DNA of 64,000 nt, taken from assembly GCA_001403755.1 (NCBI GenBank), contig CYUH01000015.1:412589-476588 (forward strand). The letters run 5' to 3'. Source of the stretch: Chryseobacterium senegalense. GTDB lineage: Bacteria > Bacteroidota > Bacteroidia > Flavobacteriales > Weeksellaceae. Positions 17,501-24,326 of this stretch are shown piece by piece (position 1 is the stretch's first letter; each line of letters opens with the position of its first letter). The notes beneath the pieces are model-generated. The model did not search any database, was not told the DNA's origin, and worked only from the letters and a program-made list of their open reading frames with translations. A program made the translations under genes and the position numbers.

Positions 17501-19888
17501 ACTGGTGCTGCGATAACTGGTGGAACATTGGATCTAAATATTGGTAACACCATCGATTATTATGCAGATGTGAACCAAAAAATATCAACAGGTAAACAGT
17601 ATTATAATATTATCTTTTCTGGTTCCGGAGGTGTAAAAACACCTTCTAATGCAACTTTGATCGATGTTCATACTGATGGTAAAGTAACAATCACTGGAAA
17701 TCCAACGGTAGATTTTACTTCAAATAATTTGGCTTCAACTTCAGCGAACAACACAAAATTTGACATGGATGGTGGACGACTTATTCTTGGTACAGCGCAA
17801 CTGCTGCCTAATATGCGGGGATCTTATAATATTACAGGAGGAACCATAGAGTTTACGGCGAATGCATTTGGAATCAGAACACCGAACACGTATCACAATA
17901 TTGAAATCACTGTTCCTGTAAATAAAGAGGTAACGTATGCGGGTGGAAACCTTACGCTCAACCCTGGAGCTTCCGTTTTAGTAAAATCGAATGCAACACT
18001 GACCAGTACCAGCGGCAATGCGTCTTTGGTGGGAACTACAGCGAACATGCTGACTGTGGAATCCGGAGCAACTTTTAAAACCGCCGTCACATCGGGCTTT
18101 TATGGACCTTCTGGATTACCCAATCTTTCCCCAAGCGTGCGCGATAATATTACGTTAGATTTAAAACCAGGCAGTACTGTAGAATACGCGCGTCTGTCGG
18201 GAGAATTTGGTTTGCCTGTAAACTCCTTAAGTGGTCATCAAATAATTACCCCGATCACCACAGGATATCAAAACCTGCATATTTCAGGGGACGGTATTAA
18301 GACCGCAAAAGGCGAAATTACGGTGAACGAAATGACCAGTGTTTCTTCAGCATCGGCGACGCTTTTGGTTCCGGAGTATGATATTCTAACCAATCCGGTA
18401 TATAGTGTCTTTTATGCTTTAAGCGGTATCAGTAATACCAATGGAACGTCGGGGAACTTTGTTTTAGGAAATGACGCACAGTTAATGCAAAATGCAACAG
18501 CAATTAATACGAACGCAAAAATTGAAGCACAACGAAAGCTGAGTTTAACAGAAGATAGAAAAGAGTATAACTATCTCATTTCACCCGTAGAAGGTCAGGA
18601 TATGAAAAGCATCATTGGCGAAGATGCCGGTAATATTCAGTTTGTAACAAAGATTAATGAAGCGACAAGTTTATTTGTCAATGCAGGAGATGGCCCGTAT
18701 GTCAAAGGGTTAGCCTATGCGGTGAAGGAAACGGTTCCGACTTATAATGATCCAGGCTTTGACGTTGCAAAGTTCAAAGGAAGACCTTTTAATGAGGATC
18801 TCGATTTCCACTTGTACAAAACAGCAAATAGCAGAGGGTATAATTTGTCCGGAAATCCTTACCCCTCCAATTTGGATCTTGATGCACTTTATACTGCTTC
18901 TTCGAATATAGAATCTACTTTCAGATTTTGGGATAACAAAGTCAATAATATATATGTTCAACAGGGTGGAGGTTACCAGGGATACAGTTACGCCTTTTAT
19001 AACGCACCCAATGGAACAGGGGTTGCTGCTCCGGGCGGAAATGGAATGTCCGCAACAGGAAGGGAGCCAAATCATATTTTAAAAGTGGGGCAGGGTTTCA
19101 TAATCAGAGTAAAAGCTGAGGCACCCGTAGTGGCATATCCCGGAACCGCAGCAACACTTTCCTACAGGAACAGCCAAAGAATAATTGACCAAACCGATGC
19201 TGAGTTTTTTGGAAAAAACGCTGATAAAACAACGAAAGACCGTTACTGGCTGGAATATGTTACACCAGCGAATCTTGTGATCAATAATGCTGTTGTTTAT
19301 TTTGTCGGAGGTAATAATTTATTTTCTGCTGATGATACCCGTTTTCCCGGTTCATCCGACGCATTGTACACTATGGCAGAAGAAACAAAAGTTCTGATTA
19401 ACGGTAGAAGCCCGTTTGAAATTTCCGATCGTATCTCTATTGGAATAAAGGCTTTTACTGCAGGAACCTACAAAATACGGGTGGGAAAAAGAGAAGGTAT
19501 TTTCGCTGCGGGTCAATCTATTTATTTAAAGGACAAAGAATTGGGTATTGTCACTGATCTTACAGGAGGTGATTATACTTTCGCCAGCGGTTCGGGCGAA
19601 TTCACCAACCGTTTTGAAATTGTTTACAAACCATCGATCGTCCTTGCTGCAGATGATGCATCGCGTACCCCAACAGAAGTGTACAGGGACGGCAGTGATT
19701 TTGTCGTGAAGTCAGACCGCACTGTGGAGCAGGTGGAAATATTTGATGCTTCAGGAAGATTGCTGCTTACGCTCAGCGGAACTTCCAGAGAAATCCGGTT
19801 CAGCGCTTCCTACCTAGCAGAAGGGATTTATGTGCTTAAAGCCCAACTGAAAGGAGGGGATACTGTGACGAAGAAAATCAGGAAATAG
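14591..19888 (+). CDS. Giant T9SS-secreted surface protein, paralogue of the upstream gene
   Basis: A 1765-residue exported protein with signal peptide MKKFLFSFYKSLLVPALLIF...GQ (cleavage near residue 28). After an N-terminal jelly-roll-like module there is an SbsA/Big_5 Ig-like domain at about 200-310 (TAPTVTNFSPLDNATNVGVN...SSDYYVQIANTAITDTAGNA). Two bacterial repeat (PF18998-type) domains follow at about 313-465, marked by F-A-G-W-T-I-D-G and TNVTANHTLTAVY. A second jelly-roll-like module lies at 470-605, then a long beta-rich region (620-1250) of parallel-helix character with repeated G-x-L/I-x-V-x-x-G turns. The C-terminal 500 residues align with the neighbour (SGNPYPSNLDLD, RYWLEYVTPANLVINNAVVY) and end in a T9SS type A tail (IFDASGRLLL...EGIYVLKAQLK). 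Probably an adhesin; own promoter and terminator. Confidence 0.88.
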   Translation: MKKFLFSFYKSLLVPALLIFSSNADGQTIFAESMYNGTGGSSGNSISTHESNNRFEHDELTFSGSGDMRDSNPSSGYVGASGTWNVLLNPNGTGATENFVIDGINATSYTDIVLWFGIRKATNASNGSELKVEYSVDGGGSFSPVDWDVLPTGSGTATWVLRSTTSVIPSDVTTIRFTATNYSSGFNIDDVKLQGTLGSDTTAPTVTNFSPLDNATNVGVNSNLVMTFDENVKAGTAGNIVIYNGSGTVFETIPYNDSRITYSGKTATINPTGTFANSSDYYVQIANTAITDTAGNAYAGINDTTSWNFTTVAITYSVTVSQATGGTIVPGTQSGIASGSNSSAFTATPASCYTFAGWTIDGSPNASTVNPYTFTNVTANHTLTAVYTIKTNSITASAGINGSISPNGVTAVNCGASQTYNITPNSGYVVDDVLVDGVSVGPVTTYTFTNVTAAHSISATFKVYVGPCLVENFDGGTRPTGWIDAGSGGPISYSSNYADISANTGYVTMRSLANPSSLTFDLSRTGNGTLKNLNIEISTTSQTSGFTAIANYDHNNTTQNGTTACIVDLSSFTGYPVVYIRFNKTSGSTSPWRIDNVKVFCGTSTPTVSQPTDHFRSKQIGSWTAFSTWESSANGSTGWIDADLIPTSSATSITIRNGHQVTINTGGVSMTNTTVESGGILEVTTTSSFDLSGTGSGRNIQLTIKNNGQFLVNSPSNFSIPTGNASGLVETGGKLIAGPNMGSSSIGNTGSAFSDAYLGKNNGIFYFGDAAICEWACPHTTLGSATPTDTDFFFPDNPTDMPIFRVTTSPAFEFGSNSTNNVFNSILEVISPAVFQIGKGGSSGSAGTKRFIGGVRGTGIITQNPTPSASNTGNIFLGDDTHVPVLDGSISLNIQNNRLKLPNGANVPVGANVTIMSSAENNSIDRQGGNLIVNGSLDITNLRITNTSTGGISINNGGILKTRNTGGLYGTGAAITGGTLDLNIGNTIDYYADVNQKISTGKQYYNIIFSGSGGVKTPSNATLIDVHTDGKVTITGNPTVDFTSNNLASTSANNTKFDMDGGRLILGTAQLLPNMRGSYNITGGTIEFTANAFGIRTPNTYHNIEITVPVNKEVTYAGGNLTLNPGASVLVKSNATLTSTSGNASLVGTTANMLTVESGATFKTAVTSGFYGPSGLPNLSPSVRDNITLDLKPGSTVEYARLSGEFGLPVNSLSGHQIITPITTGYQNLHISGDGIKTAKGEITVNEMTSVSSASATLLVPEYDILTNPVYSVFYALSGISNTNGTSGNFVLGNDAQLMQNATAINTNAKIEAQRKLSLTEDRKEYNYLISPVEGQDMKSIIGEDAGNIQFVTKINEATSLFVNAGDGPYVKGLAYAVKETVPTYNDPGFDVAKFKGRPFNEDLDFHLYKTANSRGYNLSGNPYPSNLDLDALYTASSNIESTFRFWDNKVNNIYVQQGGGYQGYSYAFYNAPNGTGVAAPGGNGMSATGREPNHILKVGQGFIIRVKAEAPVVAYPGTAATLSYRNSQRIIDQTDAEFFGKNADKTTKDRYWLEYVTPANLVINNAVVYFVGGNNLFSADDTRFPGSSDALYTMAEETKVLINGRSPFEISDRISIGIKAFTAGTYKIRVGKREGIFAAGQSIYLKDKELGIVTDLTGGDYTFASGSGEFTNRFEIVYKPSIVLAADDASRTPTEVYRDGSDFVVKSDRTVEQVEIFDASGRLLLTLSGTSREIRFSASYLAEGIYVLKAQLKGGDTVTKKIRK

Positions 19889-19910
19889 TAAGTTGAAATC
19901 ATCTTTAAAA

Positions 19911-19936
19911 AGTCCCGGAATTTCCGGGCTTTTTTA
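19911..19936 (+). terminator. Rho-independent terminator
   Basis: CCCGGAA (19914-19920) pairs with TTCCGGG (19922-19928) and is followed by CTTTTTTATT. It lies about 25 bp after the second giant gene. Confidence 0.8.
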
Positions 19937-20398
19937 TTAATAGCGGGGGGCACTGATTTATTCGTTAATATTCTTTGCGTTTGGTCATGCTGCTAAAGTC
20001 TCAGAGAATTCTATTCACTCAAAGGTTAAAAATGAGAACACGTGGAATTAAATGAAGTTATGCACTATGCTATTTAAAAAGTCTTATCCTCCGATCATTC
20101 CTTACTCACTTTGTCGCATATTAACTAAAGAATGGATTCACTCAACTACTCCCGCCGACATTCCGCCTTCGTCCCGATATATATCTAACCTAATCTTAAG
20201 GCGACATTTTGTCAGTAAATATCGCAGATGCGAATTTTCTCTGTAAAATTGGTAATAGATCTTGGTTTTATACTAGAGATTAATGTATGTTATAAAAATT
20301 TTTCCTAAAAAGGGTTAAAACACGGTGGGAATTTAATTTTTTTGTTTTTTTCTTTACAAGAGTGTATCCCAATACGCTTCAACACAAAAACAAACGCA
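19937..20398. other. Gene-free spacer
   Basis: No believable gene, hairpin or repeat is seen here. A 64-codon plus-strand ORF at 20052 lacks any motif. The last 60 bp are T/A-rich and presumably hold the promoter of the following broken gene, but no clear TAnnTTTG box is found. Confidence 0.5.
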
Positions 20399-21316
20399 AT
20401 GAAAGAAAAATTACCTTTGCTGAAAGCAGAATTGTTCCTTGTGTTTTTAATGGCTTCAATCTTTATTTCTGCTCAGATTCAGTCTGCTCAGACTTGTCCG
20501 TGGAATTCGGACAACGACCAGGTTATTATTACTGCCGGTCATATGGTATCAGTTAGCTCAGGAATTACAAGGAATGCACTCACCACTGTCAGTAGTACAT
20601 TGAGAATAGCCGCCGGTGGTTATCTCACAGGAAACGGTCCGCAGTACCAGGTGGGTTCCGAACTTCGCTATGGATCGGGTGGGATATATAACAGAAATAT
20701 CGAATGGGGTTGGGGTGCAGTTACCTATAAACCCTATCACGTTGCCATTGAATACGGAACTCCACTTAATTTAGGTGCAAATGGAGCTGTCAATCAGGAA
20801 TTAGAGGTGCGCGGAAACTTGACAGTAGAAGTAAATGGGAATCTGTACGTGGATTTTGGGGTGGATCAGATGAATCAGCCAATAGCCATCAAAGGTAATG
20901 CAACGGTTGAAGGTCAGTTATTCCTTTCTAATAATTTGGGCGGGGACATCAAGATCAATGGGGATTTTGCCTTTGGAAACAATTGACGTTTCTTTCCAAA
21001 AGCCAGAGCGGTAATTTTTACCGGTCTTAATGGTAGTATACATAATGTACCCAATGATAACACTGTTGTTAATCCATTTGTGATTCCTTACTTGGTGTAT
21101 CAGCCAACCAGTGGTGCGACCACTGTAAATTTATTGGGCGCTACCAACTATCATATATCGGCACCCAATGGCGAGGCGGTAATTCGCCATGCCTCCGGAA
21201 GCAATAGCCGTTTGAGTATCGGAGCGCGTAAACTCACGATTGGAACTAGTGGGGTTGAAAATTATATTCTACATCCAACGGCTGATAAAACAACCTATCT
21301 TATGGTCAGGAACTGA
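20399..21316 (+). pseudogene. Broken secreted surface-protein gene (in-frame TGA, C-terminus missing)
   Basis: From ATG 20399 the frame encodes a signal peptide (LFLVFLMASIFISAQIQSAQ) and then beta-rich sequence (TVSSTLRIAAGGYLTGNGPQ, LEVRGNLTVEVNGNLYVDFG) of the kind found in T9SS-exported proteins. TGA at 20984-20986 interrupts it, yet the same frame continues with coherent sequence (RFFPKARAVIFTGLNGSIHN ... RHASGSNSRLSIGARKLTIG) to a TGA at 21314-21316. No T9SS tail is present; the end KTTYLMVRN looks cut before the region that is about 500 residues long in the two neighbours. It reads as a degraded third member of the surface-protein group. A sequencing error at the TGA is possible but would not restore the missing C-terminus. 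Confidence 0.7.
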
Positions 21317-21442
21317 CAAAGAAAATAAGAAATCACCAGGTGAAATTTTAATGAAAAAAGAATAATGATTTCTCCTTTTTATCCTTTATAAAATTATAAT
21401 AGAATTAAAATTAGAGGTTATTAATATTTTAAATAATTATTA

Positions 21443-21450
21443 TACCTTTG
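21443..21450 (+). promoter_or_regulatory. -7 box (TACCTTTG) ahead of the small PID-tail gene
   Basis: TACCTTTG matches TAnnTTTG and sits 27 bp before the ATG at 21477. The upstream side is very A/T-rich with no clear TTG. Confidence 0.55.
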
Positions 21451-21476
21451 TCAAAATTAAAGTAATAAAGAAAATA

Positions 21477-21809
21477 ATGCGGAAAATAATAGCTTTTGTT
21501 ATACTATTTATATCATTAGTCGTAAATGCACAAGGAGCTAATCCTTTTTCTGAGGCAGAAGATGTTGCGATAAATTATTCTACGGAATCTTCTTCACAAG
21601 CGATGCCTGCAGGGCCTGATAATGGAAAAGGCGGAATGAGGGATTTGCCTGATTGTGACGGAGATGGCATACCTGATGACCTCGATGATGAATGTGCACC
21701 CAACCCCAGCGACCCCGTACCCATCGATGACTATCTACCGCTATTGCTGATTACCGCAGTGGGAATTATCGTACATGCCGGTTGGCGCAATAGAAAACAG
21801 ACTGCTTAA
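21477..21809 (+). CDS. Small exported protein with acidic Asp-rich motif and PID-type C-terminal anchor
   Basis: A 110-residue protein in three parts. It has a signal peptide (MRKIIAFVILFISLVVNAQG), a polar middle with the calcium-loop-like DCDGDGIPDDLDDEC (thrombospondin type 3/dockerin-like D-x-D-x-D pattern), and a tail. The tail is VPIDDYLPLLLITAVGIIVH followed by AGWRNRK, that is a short conserved-looking motif, one membrane span and basic residues. This is the tripartite form of PEP-CTERM and LPXTG sorting signals. I recall that a PID-CTERM class has been named in Bacteroidota but cannot check it here. The gene lies directly upstream of a PglC-like initiating transferase, as PEP-CTERM genes often lie beside exopolysaccharide genes. 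Its processing enzyme is not in this window. Confidence 0.7.
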   Translation: MRKIIAFVILFISLVVNAQGANPFSEAEDVAINYSTESSSQAMPAGPDNGKGGMRDLPDCDGDGIPDDLDDECAPNPSDPVPIDDYLPLLLITAVGIIVHAGWRNRKQTA

Positions 21810-21819
21810 ATACTTATTA

Positions 21820-21848
21820 AAAACTCGAAAGCAGTTTCGGGTTTTTTT
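21820..21848 (+). terminator. Terminator between the small PID-tail gene and the pglC-like gene
   Basis: ACTCGAAA (about 21823-21830) pairs with TTTCGGGT (21835-21842, one G-U) around GCAG, followed by a T-run. It may be leaky, since the next gene starts seven bases later. Confidence 0.65.
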
Positions 21849-21854
21849 GGCTTA

Positions 21855-22478
21855 ATGAAATTCATATCCGTGTACAAAAATGTAATTAAACCCGTTATCG
21901 ATGTGGCAATCGCCTCAGTAACACTTCTTCTCCTAAGTCCTGTGATGCTGGTGATTGCGCTGATGCTTGCGGCGAACAACCGAGGAACTCCTTTTTTTGT
22001 ACAAAACCGTCCCGGAAAAAATGGGAAAATCTTTAGCATCATCAAGTTTAAAACGATGAACAACAAAAAAGATGCTCAAGGTGTACTGCTTCCGGATTAC
22101 CGCAGATTAACCTTCATGGGAAAAATCGTGAGAAAAACTTCCCTTGATGAACTTCCCCAACTGATTAATGTGGTAAAAGGCGACATGAGCCTTGTAGGTC
22201 CTCGCCCTTTACTGCCCGAATATTTGCCCCTTTACAATGCCGAGCAGGCGAAAAGACACGATGTGAAGCCCGGGATTACCGGATGGGCACAGGTGAATGG
22301 TCGAAACGCATTATCTTGGGAAGAGAAATTTGCTTATGATATCGAATATGTAAACCACGTATCTGCCGCTTTGGATGCAAAGATTGTGTTCATCACCTTG
22401 AAAAAAGTAATCGCAAGACACGGAGTGAACGCTAATAATTATGTGACGATGGAAGCTTTTAAAGGGAATATGTTATGA
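21855..22478 (+). CDS. pglC: Initiating phosphoglycosyl transferase, PglC/WcaJ type
   Basis: A 207-residue monotopic phosphoglycosyl transferase that moves a sugar-1-phosphate from a UDP-sugar to undecaprenyl phosphate. A re-entrant hydrophobic helix lies at about 10-40. The signature follows: FFVQNRPGKNGKIFSIIKFK, then RKTSLDELPQLINVVKGDMS (catalytic D-E pair) and LVGPRPLLPEYLPLY. The length matches the small single-domain PglC class rather than the long WcaJ class. Together with the PglD-, PglE- and PglF-like genes that follow, its donor is predicted to be UDP-di-N-acetylbacillosamine. It overlaps the next gene by 4 bp (ATGA), so translation is probably coupled. Confidence 0.85.
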   Translation: MKFISVYKNVIKPVIDVAIASVTLLLLSPVMLVIALMLAANNRGTPFFVQNRPGKNGKIFSIIKFKTMNNKKDAQGVLLPDYRRLTFMGKIVRKTSLDELPQLINVVKGDMSLVGPRPLLPEYLPLYNAEQAKRHDVKPGITGWAQVNGRNALSWEEKFAYDIEYVNHVSAALDAKIVFITLKKVIARHGVNANNYVTMEAFKGNML

Positions 22479-23092
22479 TATTGTATGGAGCAAGAGGCCA
22501 TGCAAAAGTGGTGTATGATTTAATTTTGTCCAATAACCATTTATTGGAATATTTGGTTGATGATCAACCGCATGATAAGTTTCCGCACCGGTTGAATATT
22601 TACAAACCTACTCGGGAATTGATCGAACATAAAAAAGTAATTATTGCGATTGGAGACAACCATATTCGCGAGAAAATATATCATCAGATTAAAGACTGGT
22701 GCGAGTTTGAAACCATCCATCATACCAGCGCTTTCGTGTCTCGTTTTTCGGAGGTAGGAGAAGGTACGGTGATTATGCCGCAAGTTTGCATTAATGCAGA
22801 TGTGAAAATAGGTCACCATTGCATTATCAATACCGCCTCCACCATCGAACACGATTGTGTGATTGAAGATTTTGTACATATCTCCCCCAAAGCATCATTG
22901 GCCGGAAATATTACCGTAAAGAAAGGAGCACACGTAGGAATTGGAGCCAACATCATTCAGGGGGTTACAGTAGGTGAAAATGCAATGATCGGTGCAGGAA
23001 CAGTAGTTTTGAATGATGTTCCAGCCCATGCGGTAGTGGTAGGAAACCCTGGAAAAATCATTAAAATGAAGAATAGCTATAATGGAGAATAA
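22475..23092 (+). CDS. pglD: Sugar O/N-acyltransferase, PglD/NeuD family
   Basis: A 205-residue trimeric left-handed beta-helix acyltransferase. The N-terminal Rossmann-like part has YGARGHAKVVYDL; the hexapeptide-repeat part (about 85-195) has the catalytic-type histidine in STIEHDCVIEDFVHISPKAS. PglD proteins acetylate the 4-amino group of UDP-4-amino-4,6-dideoxy-GlcNAc to give UDP-diNAcBac. The neighbouring aminotransferase and transferase support that assignment. The gene overlaps the previous by 4 bp and the next by 11 bp. Confidence 0.85.
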   Translation: MILYGARGHAKVVYDLILSNNHLLEYLVDDQPHDKFPHRLNIYKPTRELIEHKKVIIAIGDNHIREKIYHQIKDWCEFETIHHTSAFVSRFSEVGEGTVIMPQVCINADVKIGHHCIINTASTIEHDCVIEDFVHISPKASLAGNITVKKGAHVGIGANIIQGVTVGENAMIGAGTVVLNDVPAHAVVVGNPGKIIKMKNSYNGE

Positions 23093-24221
23093 GAAAATCT
23101 GGCTATCTTCTCCCCACATGGGTGGAGGAGAAATGAAATATATACAACAGGCCTTTGATGAGAACTGGATCGCGCCGTTGGGTCCGAATGTCAATGGTTT
23201 TGAGCAAGATCTGGAATCTTTTTTGGATGAGGAAGTGTATGTTGCGGTGCTGAGTTCGGGAACGGCTGCTATTCATTTGTCCTTGGTTTTGTTGGATGTG
23301 AAGCCTGGTGATTTTGTGATTTGCCAGTCACTCACCTTTTCTGCATCCGCGAATCCCATCGTCTATATGGGAGCTACTCCTATTTTTGTCGATAGTGAAC
23401 AAGAGACCTGGAATCTTTGTCCGAAAGCGGTAGAAGAAGCCATCCAGTACGGTATTGCTCAAGGGAAAAAACCTAAGGCGATTATTGCAGTTTCTCTTTA
23501 TGGAATGCCTTACCAGGTTGATGAAATTAATGCTCTTTCGAAGCAGTACGACATCCCGGTGATTGAGGATAGTGCCGAAGCTTTGGGAAGTACATATAAA
23601 AACAGAAAATGTGGAACTTTCGGTGATCTTTCCGTATTAAGTTTCAATGGAAATAAAATCATCACCACTTCCGGTGGGGGTGCCTTGATTTTGAAAGATC
23701 CTGCATTTAAGAAAAAGGCCGTTTTCCTTTCCACGCAGGCAAAAGACGATGCTCCGCACTACGAACATACCAATATCGGTTACAACTACCGAATGAGCAA
23801 TATTTGTGCAGGCGTTGGCCGAGGACAGATGGAAGTATTGGCAGATCGGGTTGCTCAAAGAAGAGCCAATCACGAACGTTATCAAAAATTATTTGCCAAC
23901 CAACCTCATTTTACCCTTCATCGGGAGCCAAATTCTGATTATTTTTCCAACCACTGGCTGAGTATTGTTACGGTAAGTGAAAACAGCCGCATCAGTGCCG
24001 ATGAGATTCGAAAAATGGCGCAAAAACAAAATATCGAAACGCGCCCGATTTGGAAACCCATGCATCTTCAGCCTATTTTTAAAGACACCCTCTACTTCGG
24101 AGGAGATTTTGCAGAACATTGCTTTAATAGAGGACTTTGCCTTCCTTCCGGTTCCAATCTTACTGAACAGGATTTCGAAAAGATTGAAAAATTGTTTTTA
24201 AAGGTATTTGAATTAAACTAA
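23082..24221 (+). CDS. pglE: PLP-dependent sugar aminotransferase, PglE type (DegT/DnrJ/EryC1)
   Basis: A 379-residue fold-type I aminotransferase. It begins with the family phrase WLSSPHMGGGEMKYIQQAF and has AVLSSGTAAIHL, VIEDSAEALGSTY and the PLP lysine in LSFNGNKIITTSGGGALI. PglE transfers an amino group from glutamate to the 4-keto carbon made by PglF. The start overlaps pglD by 11 bp, and pglF follows after 105 bp, so C-D-E and F may be one transcript. Confidence 0.88.
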   Translation: MENKKIWLSSPHMGGGEMKYIQQAFDENWIAPLGPNVNGFEQDLESFLDEEVYVAVLSSGTAAIHLSLVLLDVKPGDFVICQSLTFSASANPIVYMGATPIFVDSEQETWNLCPKAVEEAIQYGIAQGKKPKAIIAVSLYGMPYQVDEINALSKQYDIPVIEDSAEALGSTYKNRKCGTFGDLSVLSFNGNKIITTSGGGALILKDPAFKKKAVFLSTQAKDDAPHYEHTNIGYNYRMSNICAGVGRGQMEVLADRVAQRRANHERYQKLFANQPHFTLHREPNSDYFSNHWLSIVTVSENSRISADEIRKMAQKQNIETRPIWKPMHLQPIFKDTLYFGGDFAEHCFNRGLCLPSGSNLTEQDFEKIEKLFLKVFELN

Positions 24222-24326
24222 AATTATTGATTCACGTAGTTAAATTTCGTATCATTGCGTAATGATCTACCTAAAGCGATTTATCATGAAATTAAACTCT
24301 CTGATGTTCACCATTAATTTTACGTT

